From Actinophytocola sp963729115 (GTDB lineage Bacteria; Actinomycetota; Actinomycetes; Mycobacteriales; Pseudonocardiaceae), in the NCBI GenBank assembly GCA_963729115.1, contig CAVSMR010000027.1, positions 693,976 to 757,975 on the forward strand: a stretch of 64,000 bases of DNA. Direction: 5' to 3'. The notes beneath the pieces were generated by a model. That model was not told where the DNA came from. It was given only the letters and a program-made list of their open reading frames with translations, and made no database searches. Positions 46,677 through 53,952 of this stretch are shown here, piece by piece (the first letter of the stretch is position 1; each line of letters starts with the position of its first letter). The translations under genes and the position numbers were made by a program.

Positions 46677-47563
46677 CGGCTGTCGTTGTCCCCTCCGACG
46701 GCCAGGGCGGCGCTGATGCTGTTGGCCGGTGACATGGTGTCTTCGGCCAGCCTGCGGGTCACCGCTTCGACGACCGGTCCGAGGTCGGCGCCGGCGACCG
46801 CCGTCGCGACCCGGCCGGACAACTCTTCGATCGCCTTCCGCAGTCCGTCCTGATCGAGCTTCACCCGCGGCGGCAGGACGGTCTTGCCGAGTTCTCCGGG
46901 AAGCTGTGCGAGCAGCAGGGTGATGATCTCGGAGACGGTGACCGGCACCACGGCCAGCGTCAGGTGCACGCTGGGACTCCCCGGTTCGGCGACGCCCCGG
47001 TGCAGCCACCCTGACGGAATCCAGAGCACGTCGCGCGGCCGCAGGGTCACGGACTCGGCACGCCGGTCCGCCGAGGCGCGCAGCTCCCAGCGCTTGGCGC
47101 CGGCGACCTGCACGAGGAAGGCGCCGTACGGATCGGAGTGTTCGGGGAAACCCGACGCTCCGGCGGGTGTGACAAACGTGTTGATGGACACCGGGGTAGC
47201 GAGATCGCGGGCCACCGACGTGCCGAGCTCCCGGGCCGGCGGGTGAAGCTGTTCCACGCCCTGCAGCACCAGCGTGCCGCCGGAACGCATGAGGTTGCCG
47301 ACCGCGTCGGCGTCCACCTGGGACAGCGCGGCAGTGGACTTGCCGTCGAGCCCGGCGCGCGCGTAGCGCCGCGGGTTGACGACCTCCCCGTCGTGGACGA
47401 CGCGGACCGAGGGTGTCCGGATTCCCCGGAACGCCATCAGGTGGTCGATGTCCGCCAGGGTCAGCGCGTCGAGTACGCCCGCCTCCGCGGTCGCGGTCAT
47501 CGGGGTGGCGGGCCACGTGGTCGCGAAGTCGCCGGCGTCGAAACCGAGATCACAAAGGCTCAT
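46673..47563 (-). CDS. JmjC/cupin-4-like Fe(II)/2OG oxygenase (first of three in the locus)
   Basis: 296 aa. The JmjC barrel shows HSD in GFPEHSDPYGAF (about residue 140) and the third ligand His in IPSGWLHRGV (about 188), with QVAGAKRWEL between them, as in bacterial ROX/MINA-like peptidyl hydroxylases. The C-terminal helical part resembles the dimerisation region of that family. It is coupled by ATGA to both the P450 and the methyltransferase. A likely job is hydroxylating a side chain of the ribosomal peptide. Confidence 0.82.
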   Translation of the reverse strand: MSLCDLGFDAGDFATTWPATPMTATAEAGVLDALTLADIDHLMAFRGIRTPSVRVVHDGEVVNPRRYARAGLDGKSTAALSQVDADAVGNLMRSGGTLVLQGVEQLHPPARELGTSVARDLATPVSINTFVTPAGASGFPEHSDPYGAFLVQVAGAKRWELRASADRRAESVTLRPRDVLWIPSGWLHRGVAEPGSPSVHLTLAVVPVTVSEIITLLLAQLPGELGKTVLPPRVKLDQDGLRKAIEELSGRVATAVAGADLGPVVEAVTRRLAEDTMSPANSISAALAVGGDNDSR

Positions 47564-48777
47564 CGTTCCACTCCGGGCTGGTCGGCATCCCAGGCGACGG
47601 GCATCTCCACGACTCCATAAACGGCGTGCTCGGTCCGGTACTCGAGTTCTTCGTACGGCACCGCGAGCCGCAGCCCGGGCAGCCGTCGCAGCAGCGCCGT
47701 GAACGCGGCCTGCAGCTCGACCCTGGCGAGCGGCTTGCCGATGCACTGATGGACGCCGTAGCCGAACGCGAGGTGCCCGCCGGTGTGCCGGGAGAGGTCG
47801 AGGTCGGCCGCGCGGGGAAAGACCGTCTCGTCGCGGTTGGCCGTCGAGAGCTGGCAGAGCACCCCCTCGCCGGCCGGGATCACCGTGCTGTCGAGTTCGA
47901 CGTCGGCCAGCGCGGTGCGCGGCAGGCCGAGGTGCACCACCGAGGTGTAGCGCAGCAACTCCTCCACCGCGTTGGGGATCAGCGCCGGGTCGGCGTGCAG
48001 CATCGCGGCCTGGTCCGGATGGCGCTGCAGCGCGAGCATGCCCATCGAGATGGTGTTCGCGGTCGTCTCGTGCCCGGCGATCAGCAGCACCATCGCCATG
48101 GTGGCGCACTCCTGGTCGTCCAGGTCGGACGCGGCGAGCCGGGCGAAGAGGCTGTCGTCGGGCGCACGCCGCTTGTACGCGGCCAGCTCCGTGAAGTAGG
48201 TGGTCAGCTTGTGTTGCGCGAGCTGGACGGTTCTGGCGGGCGTCCGCGTGTCCACCGCCGTGCTGGCCAGGCGCTCGACAGAGGCGTAGTCGCGCCGGGG
48301 AACGCCCAGCACCATGCAGACCGTGTACGCCGGCACGACCAGCGCGAACTCCGTGACCAGGTCGGCGGGCGGCCCCTTCGCGATCATCGCGACGAGCACC
48401 TCGTTGACGATGTCGGTCACTTCGTGCCGCTGCTGCTCGGCGACCTTCGCAGTGAAGTCCCGGGCGATCAGCCTGCGGAAACGCGCGTGCTCGGGATCGT
48501 CCAGCCGGAGGAACGTCGGTTGGATCTTCGCGACGACCTCGTGGTCCCGGGAGAGGAAAGGGAAGCCCGCATTGCGCGGGTCGGCGCTGAACCGGCCGTC
48601 GAGCAGCACGGACCGCACGTGCGACGCGCCGGTCGCCACCCAGCACCGATCCCCGTGCGGGAGCCGCGCCGCCGCGATGGAGCCGGCGCGCCGCATCCGT
48701 TCGTAGGCCGGCGGGGGAGCGAACGGGCACGTGCCCCGGGGTGCTGGAACGAGCAACGACCGGGGGTCATCCACCAT
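47560..48777 (-). CDS. Cytochrome P450
   Basis: 405 aa, normal bacterial class I length. It has the I-helix LIAGHETTANT (about residue 240), EELLRY (K-helix ExxR, about 280) and the heme loop FGYGVHQCIGKPLAR (Cys about 346). It is first in the minus-strand operon P450, JmjC, methyltransferase and divergent from the transketolase gene. No Shine-Dalgarno precedes the ATG at 48777, so it may be translated from a short leader. It should oxidise the RiPP or a building block; no ferredoxin gene is nearby. Confidence 0.93.
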   Translation of the reverse strand: MVDDPRSLLVPAPRGTCPFAPPPAYERMRRAGSIAAARLPHGDRCWVATGASHVRSVLLDGRFSADPRNAGFPFLSRDHEVVAKIQPTFLRLDDPEHARFRRLIARDFTAKVAEQQRHEVTDIVNEVLVAMIAKGPPADLVTEFALVVPAYTVCMVLGVPRRDYASVERLASTAVDTRTPARTVQLAQHKLTTYFTELAAYKRRAPDDSLFARLAASDLDDQECATMAMVLLIAGHETTANTISMGMLALQRHPDQAAMLHADPALIPNAVEELLRYTSVVHLGLPRTALADVELDSTVIPAGEGVLCQLSTANRDETVFPRAADLDLSRHTGGHLAFGYGVHQCIGKPLARVELQAAFTALLRRLPGLRLAVPYEELEYRTEHAVYGVVEMPVAWDADQPGVER

Positions 48778-48880
48778 CTAACACCCGAAACTTTCGTGCG
48801 TCGCAATCAGGCCGTGATAGATTGTATCATAAGTGTTCGGGCCGGAAACAATTACGGGAATCGTTGAGGAGCTCCGCGAT
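48778..48880. promoter_or_regulatory. Divergent promoter region of the RiPP tailoring genes
   Basis: About 100 bp between P450 (minus) and the transketolase gene (plus), locally AT-rich. On the minus strand TTTCCG-16 bases-TACAAT makes a plausible promoter. A CGAAA-C-TTTCG palindrome lies at 48786-48796. Confidence 0.45.
48815..48829. promoter_or_regulatory. Palindrome overlapping the predicted P450 -10 box
   Basis: TGATA-GATTG-TATCA is perfect in its 5-bp arms and contains, on the minus strand, the TACAAT hexamer. A regulator bound here would block the minus-strand promoter and could act on both sides. Confidence 0.45.
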
Positions 48881-49558
48881 ATGACGGCGGTGGAATTCGA
48901 CGGCCTTGGCGATCTGATGTCGCGAATGGTCGGCGACCAGAAACATCTCCCAGCGGCTACTTCGACGATCGACGTATTGTGGGTGCTGTACGACCGGGTC
49001 CTCCGGGTGACGCCGGAAATGGCGGAGAATCGCGACCGTTTCTACCTGTCAAAGGGCCACGGCCCGATGGCGTACTACGCGGTACTGGCGGCGAAGGGAT
49101 TCATCGATCCCGGCATACTGGACCGTTTCGGAACGTTTCGGTCACCACTCGGCTTTCATCCCGATCGGGTTGTCGCCCCCGGCGTGGAAGTGTCCAGCGG
49201 ATCACTGGGACACGGGCTGCCGCTCGCGGTCGGCACCGCGCTGGGGTTGCGGGCTCTCGGGCGGCCGGAGCCGGCGGTATGGGTGCTGGTCGGGGACGGT
49301 GAGCTCGACGAGGGGTCCAACCACGAGGCGATCGCCTTCGCCGGTCGGGCGGCGCTGGAGCGGCTGCACGTCGTCGTCATCGACAACGGGTCCGCGAGCC
49401 TTGGCTGGCCCGGCGGTCCGGAACAACGATTCGCCGGCGAGGGCTGGGCGGCCGAGCGAGTCGACGGATGCGACCACGACGCACTCCACCGCGCGTTCAC
49501 CCGGTCGCATCCGGGGCGGCCGCGGTGTGTCGTGGCCGACGTCGGGGACAACCGCTGA
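48881..49558 (+). CDS. Transketolase-like protein, N-terminal (TPP-binding) subunit
   Basis: 225 aa. It has SKGHGPMAYY, SGSLGHGLP and the TPP motif GDGELDEGSNHEA ... VVIDNG (starting about residue 137). It equals the first half of transketolase and pairs with the next gene. I chose the ATG at 48881 because GAGGAG lies 9 bases upstream; an earlier GTG at 48833 has no site. Split transketolases transfer two-carbon ketol units and occur in some natural-product clusters. The first gene of the plus-strand arm, it ends 40 bp before its partner. Confidence 0.85.
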   Translation: MTAVEFDGLGDLMSRMVGDQKHLPAATSTIDVLWVLYDRVLRVTPEMAENRDRFYLSKGHGPMAYYAVLAAKGFIDPGILDRFGTFRSPLGFHPDRVVAPGVEVSSGSLGHGLPLAVGTALGLRALGRPEPAVWVLVGDGELDEGSNHEAIAFAGRAALERLHVVVIDNGSASLGWPGGPEQRFAGEGWAAERVDGCDHDALHRAFTRSHPGRPRCVVADVGDNR

Positions 49559-49598
49559 ACACGTCCACCTGCCGGCGCACCGTGGGAGAGCATCGCCG

Positions 49599-50510
49599 AT
49601 GACCGGGATCATGCGAGAGCGGTTCGCGCAGGTCGCAGGCGAGCTGGTCGGCACGAACGAGCGGCTCGCGGTGCTGCTGGCGGATCTCAGTGAGGGCCTT
49701 TTCGAGCAGGCACGGCGTGCGCATCCGACCAGAGTGATCAACGTCGGCATCCGGGAACAGCTGCTGATCAGCGTCGCGGGCGGGATGGCACTGGCCGGGG
49801 TGCGGCCGATCGCGCACAGCTTCGCGCCGTTCCTGGTCGAGCGCCCCTTCGAGCAGATCAAGCTCGACCTGTGCCATCAGGGTGTCGGCGCCGTGCTGGT
49901 CAGCGCCGGCGCCTCGTACGACATCTCGAGCGGTGGGCGAACCCATCAGGCGCCGGGTGACGTCGCGCTGCTCGCGACCTTGCCGGACTTCACGATCCAC
50001 GTGGCGGGGCATCCGGACGAGGCCGAGGCACACCTGCGCGCGGCCGTCGCGGGCTCGGGGCTTGTCTACCTGCGGCTGTCCAACCAGAGCAACACACGCG
50101 CCCTCCTCCCGGACAACGGGCGGGCCGGTCCGATCATCCGGCTCAGGCAGGGAAACACCGGGGCGGTTCTCGCCGTGGGACCGTCGGCCGACGCCGTCCT
50201 GGCCGCGACCGACGGGCTCGACGTGACGGTCCTCTACACCGGCACCGTCCGGCCCTTCGACGCCCGCGGTCTGCGTGCCGCGCTACCCGACGGGTGTGAG
50301 CGGTCCGTGGTGATCGTCGAGCCGTATCTCGCCGGCACGTCGGTGGCGTGCGTCAACGACGCCCTGCTCGACGTGCCGCACCGCGTGCTCGGCCTGGGCG
50401 TCGGACGTGCTGAGCTGCGCAACTATGGGACGCCGAAGCAGCACGCCATCGCTCACGGCCTCGACGGTGCCGGCATCCGGCGAGCGCTGGTGTCCTTCCT
50501 GGGGTTGTGA
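49599..50510 (+). CDS. Transketolase-like protein, C-terminal (pyrimidine-binding) subunit
   Basis: 303 aa. It carries the transketolase Pyr domain with VINVGIREQLLISVAGG (Glu of the TPP activation site about residue 52), the FAPFLVERPFEQIKLD segment, and a transketolase C domain (TVLYTGTVRPFD, SVVIVEPY). The ATG at 49599 has GGGAGAG upstream. Its last 58 bases overlap the convergent MFS gene. Together with the preceding gene it forms one complete TPP enzyme, which may make or attach a two-carbon unit on the peptide or a precursor; substrate unknown. Confidence 0.85.
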   Translation: MTGIMRERFAQVAGELVGTNERLAVLLADLSEGLFEQARRAHPTRVINVGIREQLLISVAGGMALAGVRPIAHSFAPFLVERPFEQIKLDLCHQGVGAVLVSAGASYDISSGGRTHQAPGDVALLATLPDFTIHVAGHPDEAEAHLRAAVAGSGLVYLRLSNQSNTRALLPDNGRAGPIIRLRQGNTGAVLAVGPSADAVLAATDGLDVTVLYTGTVRPFDARGLRAALPDGCERSVVIVEPYLAGTSVACVNDALLDVPHRVLGLGVGRAELRNYGTPKQHAIAHGLDGAGIRRALVSFLGL

Positions 50511-51763
50511 CGCCGCGACCGGGGCAGGACGGCGAGCATCGGCAGCACCGCGAGCACGACCAGCGCCGTGATCGCCCACAGCGCGGCGGTGACACCCGCG
50601 TTGCCCGCCACCAGGCCCGCGAGGATCGCGCCGAACGGCATCCCCGACCACATCGCGAACCGCATCGTGGCGTTCATCCGGCCGATCAGGGCAGGCGGGC
50701 ACACCGCCTGGCGGTAGCTGACCTGTGCCACGCCCAGCACCGACGTGCAGATCGACATCCCGAACAGGCCGATCACGAACGGCAGGATCAGCCAGCCGCG
50801 GCCGGTGAACGGGATGAGCAGCATGCAGGGCAGGACGAGAACCGCGGCGGACGACATCGCGGCGACGAGCCCCATGCGCCTGATCACCGGCAGCGCGACG
50901 AGCCCGCCGAGTACCCCGCCGGCGGCGCCGACGGCGAGCAGGCCGCCGTAGACCACGGTGTTCAGCCCCAGGTCACGCACCAGCAGCAGCGGCTGGGCCA
51001 CCGTCAGCGCCGTGGCGGCGGCGCACATGAAGAAGCCGTTGACGCTCACCATGCACAGCACCGGCTGCTGCCGGACGTAGCGCAGTCCGGCGATCACGTC
51101 CCGGAACACGCCCCTGTCACGCCGCGTGGGCTTGAGCGGCTCCGCCTTCGAGATCGCGGAAAGTGCCCAGGCCGAGGCGAGGAAGCTGGCCGCGTCCCCG
51201 ACCAGCACGAACACCGGTCCGACGGCCGCCACCAGCCAGCCGGCCACCGCGGGGCCGGCGAGATCGGCCGTCTCGGTCGCGGTCGTGACCAGCGAGTTGC
51301 ACTCGGGGAGCCGCTCACCCGGCACGACGGACGGCAGCACGCTCTGGTTGGCGATGTTGGCGAACACCGTCGCGCAGCCGGACACGATCACCACCGCGAA
51401 CAGCTGCGCGAGACCAAGCCGGCCGACGACGCCCGCGACGGGGATCGACAGCAGGGCGGCGAACCTGACCAGATCGGCGACGACCATGAGCGGGAGGCGG
51501 CGGAACCGGTCGACCCAGACGCCCGCCGGCAGCGAAAGCAGCAGGTGCGGGGCGGTCGCCGCGGCGGCGAGCAGCCCCAGGTCAAGGCTCGAGGCACCGA
51601 GTGCGGTCAGCGCGATCAGCGGCACGGCGAACGTGCTGATCTGGTCGCCCACCTGGCTCACGGAATGCGCGCCGAACAGCAGGCGGAAATTCCGGTGAAC
51701 GCGCAGAATGCTGGCTCCGCGCGTTGTTTTCAAGGCGTTTTGTCGATCTTCAGTGGAATGCAT
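50453..51763 (-). CDS. MFS transporter, EntS-like exporter
   Basis: 436 aa with about 12 hydrophobic helices. It has the typical N-terminal VHRNFRLLFGAHSVSQVGDQI and a loop 2-3 motif (PAGVWVDRFRRLPLM). This is the EntS/MFS_3 group that exports siderophores and antibiotics. I chose the ATG at 51763; the frame is open upstream but lacks a better site. It faces the transketolase gene tail to tail and is divergent from the precursor gene, so it probably exports the RiPP. Confidence 0.87.
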   Translation of the reverse strand: MHSTEDRQNALKTTRGASILRVHRNFRLLFGAHSVSQVGDQISTFAVPLIALTALGASSLDLGLLAAAATAPHLLLSLPAGVWVDRFRRLPLMVVADLVRFAALLSIPVAGVVGRLGLAQLFAVVIVSGCATVFANIANQSVLPSVVPGERLPECNSLVTTATETADLAGPAVAGWLVAAVGPVFVLVGDAASFLASAWALSAISKAEPLKPTRRDRGVFRDVIAGLRYVRQQPVLCMVSVNGFFMCAAATALTVAQPLLLVRDLGLNTVVYGGLLAVGAAGGVLGGLVALPVIRRMGLVAAMSSAAVLVLPCMLLIPFTGRGWLILPFVIGLFGMSICTSVLGVAQVSYRQAVCPPALIGRMNATMRFAMWSGMPFGAILAGLVAGNAGVTAALWAITALVVLAVLPMLAVLPRSRRHNPRKDTSARRMPAPSRP

Positions 51764-51881
51764 TCGGGGCCAATCAGGACAGTGGAAATCGTCGGTCCGG
51801 ACATTGTCGACAGCGGACTTTTGCCGCCGAATACGTGTTGACGACGGCATACGGGTGTATTGACCAGGACAGCGAACGACC

Positions 51882-51910
51882 TTGACGCAGAGTATGCGTC
51901 GTGTTACGGT
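51882..51910 (+). promoter_or_regulatory. Promoter of the RiPP precursor gene, with embedded operator
   Basis: TTGACG (51882) - 17 bases - TACGGT (51905) is close to the actinobacterial housekeeping consensus and lies 50 bp before the precursor ATG. A perfect inverted repeat GACGCA-GAGTA-TGCGTC (51884-51900) covers the -35 end and spacer, suggesting repressor control. Confidence 0.6.
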
Positions 51911-51960
51911 CGGTCGACGTCCGTTGAATGTCCGCCATTTCGGAATGGAGCAACCGCGAT

Positions 51961-52104
51961 ATGTCCCTCGAAGTGCACAGTGCTCCTGAGATCGACAGCC
52001 TGCTCGCGCCGGATGAGGCAGAACTTCGGGCCGCCGCCATCGACGAACTCGACGAGTTCGAAGGCGATGCGCCCATGTTGATCACCAACATCATCGGTGC
52101 GTGA
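51961..52104 (+). CDS. RiPP precursor peptide (candidate thioamitide precursor), 47 aa
   Basis: The frame starts at the ATG at 51961 with GGAG 10 bases upstream and ends at the TGA at 52102. The N-terminal part is a leader: acidic, helical and Cys-free (MSLEVHSAPEIDSLLAPDE, then ELRAAAIDELDEFEGDA). The last residues (PMLITNIIGA) change sharply to hydrophobic and uncharged, as expected of a core. The gene has its own promoter, is followed by a hairpin, and stands directly before two JmjC-like genes, YcaO and TfuA. YcaO with TfuA installs backbone thioamides in known RiPPs. The cleavage site is not visible; the core could be 8 to 12 residues. It has no Ser or Cys and one Thr, so azole formation is unlikely. 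Confidence 0.75.
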   Translation: MSLEVHSAPEIDSLLAPDEAELRAAAIDELDEFEGDAPMLITNIIGA

Positions 52105-52133
52105 CAGCTCCGTGATCTGCTAGTACTCGAATT

Positions 52134-52170
52134 CGGCGGTGCCTGAATACCATTCGGTCACCGCCGTTTT
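52134..52170 (+). terminator. Stem-loop with T-run after the precursor gene
   Basis: CGGCGGTG (52134-52141) pairs with CACCGCCG (52159-52166) around a 17-base loop, and TTTTCC follows. A leaky terminator here would give much more precursor mRNA than enzyme mRNA, a common RiPP arrangement. Confidence 0.6.
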
Positions 52171-52206
52171 CCTGTTCCTGCTCTCGCCCAGGTTGGGGGT
52201 CACACA

Positions 52207-53079
52207 GTGGGGTCGGTTACCGCACTGTCTCACCTGTTACGTCCGGACGGGGAGCTGCGGGCCGCCTACACCGACCAGGAGCCCGTCCACCTCACCGGCG
52301 CGGTCGAGCTCGATGACCTACCGGACGTGGACTACGTCCACCGGCTGATCGACTGCAGCCTGCTACGAAAACCATACTTTGCCGTGTTCCACGACGGCAT
52401 CACCCCACCTGGCAGTGAGCTCGTGTCGCGGCGCCGGGTCGGCGGCCGGTCGGTCGACGGGTTCATCGACGGAGCCAAGATCCGCGCGAAGCTCGCCGCG
52501 GGCGCCACCCTGAAGCTGAACCAGGCCGAACACTGGAACCCGGTGATCAAGGTACTGGTGGACGAGCTCAGCTCGGCGTTTCCGGCTGCTGTCAAGGCTT
52601 TCTTCTTCTACACCCCGGCCGACAAGCGAGGGCTGCTGCCGCACCGCGACGGCGCGCGGGCGCTCGTCGTGCAGATCTCCGGGGCGAAACGCTGGCAGCT
52701 GTACGACTCGCCGATCGAGGCCCGGTCCGAGGTCGGTGTCTGCGCGGTCACCGGCGACTCGCGCACTCTCGTGCTCCGGCCCGGCGACCTGCTGTTCCTG
52801 CCGCACGGCTACGCCCACGCCGCCGAAGCCGTCGACGGCGACTCGCTCCACCTGACGTTCACGCTAACCGAACCGTCGCCGGGCGCCTTCGCACAGGCCT
52901 ACCTCGAACAGTGGGTCTCGAACCACGGTGACGCGATCCGCTTGCTGGACGGCGAGTCCTCCTCGCCGACGGACATGGGCAAGGTGTTGCTGTCGAACCT
53001 GGTCGAGTTCGGGAACACCGTCGACAGCGCGGCGCTGGTCGAGCGTGCGGTCCAGATCGAGTCGGCCCGGATGCCGTGA
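52207..53079 (+). CDS. JmjC/cupin-like Fe(II)/2OG oxygenase (active-site complete)
   Basis: 290 aa. The JmjC core has HRD in LLPHRDGARALV (about residue 145), QISGAKRWQLY, and FLPHGYAHAAE with the third His (about 203). The N-terminal third resembles ribosomal-oxygenase-like proteins and probably binds the peptide. The GTG start at 52207 follows GGGGGT. It is the first enzyme gene after the precursor and is followed 48 bp later by a degenerate paralogue. It probably hydroxylates the precursor. Confidence 0.8.
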   Translation: MGSVTALSHLLRPDGELRAAYTDQEPVHLTGAVELDDLPDVDYVHRLIDCSLLRKPYFAVFHDGITPPGSELVSRRRVGGRSVDGFIDGAKIRAKLAAGATLKLNQAEHWNPVIKVLVDELSSAFPAAVKAFFFYTPADKRGLLPHRDGARALVVQISGAKRWQLYDSPIEARSEVGVCAVTGDSRTLVLRPGDLLFLPHGYAHAAEAVDGDSLHLTFTLTEPSPGAFAQAYLEQWVSNHGDAIRLLDGESSSPTDMGKVLLSNLVEFGNTVDSAALVERAVQIESARMP

Positions 53080-53127
53080 GCCACCGGCAGCCCGGGTCGC
53101 CGGCCACGCAGGCAGGATGAAGGAGAG

Positions 53128-53922
53128 ATGACGGCTCAGGAAACCGATCTCACGGCGCCGCTCCACCGGTGGGTGGCCGAGTGCTGGGGTGCGGGAGATA
53201 TGCGCCGCGGACCGTCGTTCCGGGGCGAGACCCCGGATGGTGTCTACATTCGTGGCAACCTGACGTGCGGGATCCTGGCGACGCCGTACGTCGAGGTGTA
53301 CCGCGACGGAGTCCGCCGGCCCGACCGTGAGGTCTACACCACGCGCGTCGTGCAGACCCACCGCATGTCGGGCTATGCCAACCAGGACTACGTCCTCGAC
53401 CAGCTCGACGCCGGCGCCACGGTGCGGCTGCCGTCCATAGAGGACTGGACGCCGGCCGCCCGCGCGGTGGTCGACGCGGTCGCGCGTGCGTGCGGGGAGT
53501 CCGTGTCCGCGACCGCCTGCCTGAGCCGTGCCGGCGCGCCGGCCGACCTTCCGTCGCGCGACGGTGCGCCCGCGGTGGCCGTGCAGTGCGACGGCCGGAC
53601 GATCTGGCGGATCGGCGCCGCCGAGTTCGAAACCTCACCCGGCGACGTCGTCTACCTGCCGCGCGAATCCGCCGTGACAGCCACGGCCGCTGCCGGAGAC
53701 TGTGTCCTGCTGCTCGTCGAGGGACGGTCGTTCTCCGCGAGACAACTGGTGCAGGCGATCCAGGCGGCCGCGCAGGAGCACCTGGACACCAACCCGGTCA
53801 CCGCGGACTACCACCTGCTCGACGCCTCGGAGAAGGCCGACCGTGCGTGCGCCGCGGTGCGGCGGCTGTATTCCGGGATGTCCGCCGACGACGTGGTCCG
53901 CTACGCCGACGACAGCCGCTGA
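53128..53922 (+). CDS. Degenerate JmjC/cupin-like protein, metal site lost
   Basis: 264 aa, same overall layout as the preceding gene, but HRD is replaced by SRD in DLPSRDGAPAVA (about residue 142) and the third His region reads YLPRESAVTA, with no His. The barrel scaffold (VQCDGRTIWRI, SPGDVVYLP) remains. It therefore should not bind iron; a role as a peptide-binding or scaffolding partner of the active enzyme is likely. The ATG has an excellent site (AAGGAGAG). YcaO begins 30 bp after the stop. Confidence 0.75.
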   Translation: MTAQETDLTAPLHRWVAECWGAGDMRRGPSFRGETPDGVYIRGNLTCGILATPYVEVYRDGVRRPDREVYTTRVVQTHRMSGYANQDYVLDQLDAGATVRLPSIEDWTPAARAVVDAVARACGESVSATACLSRAGAPADLPSRDGAPAVAVQCDGRTIWRIGAAEFETSPGDVVYLPRESAVTATAAAGDCVLLLVEGRSFSARQLVQAIQAAAQEHLDTNPVTADYHLLDASEKADRACAAVRRLYSGMSADDVVRYADDSR

Positions 53923-53952
53923 ACCGGCGCGACGACGGGAACGTTCACTGAC

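Noticed and set aside
48833..48880. GTG at 48833 as start of the transketolase gene
   Set aside because: No ribosome site and it overlaps the predicted operator; ATG 48881 has GAGGAG and begins at the domain start.
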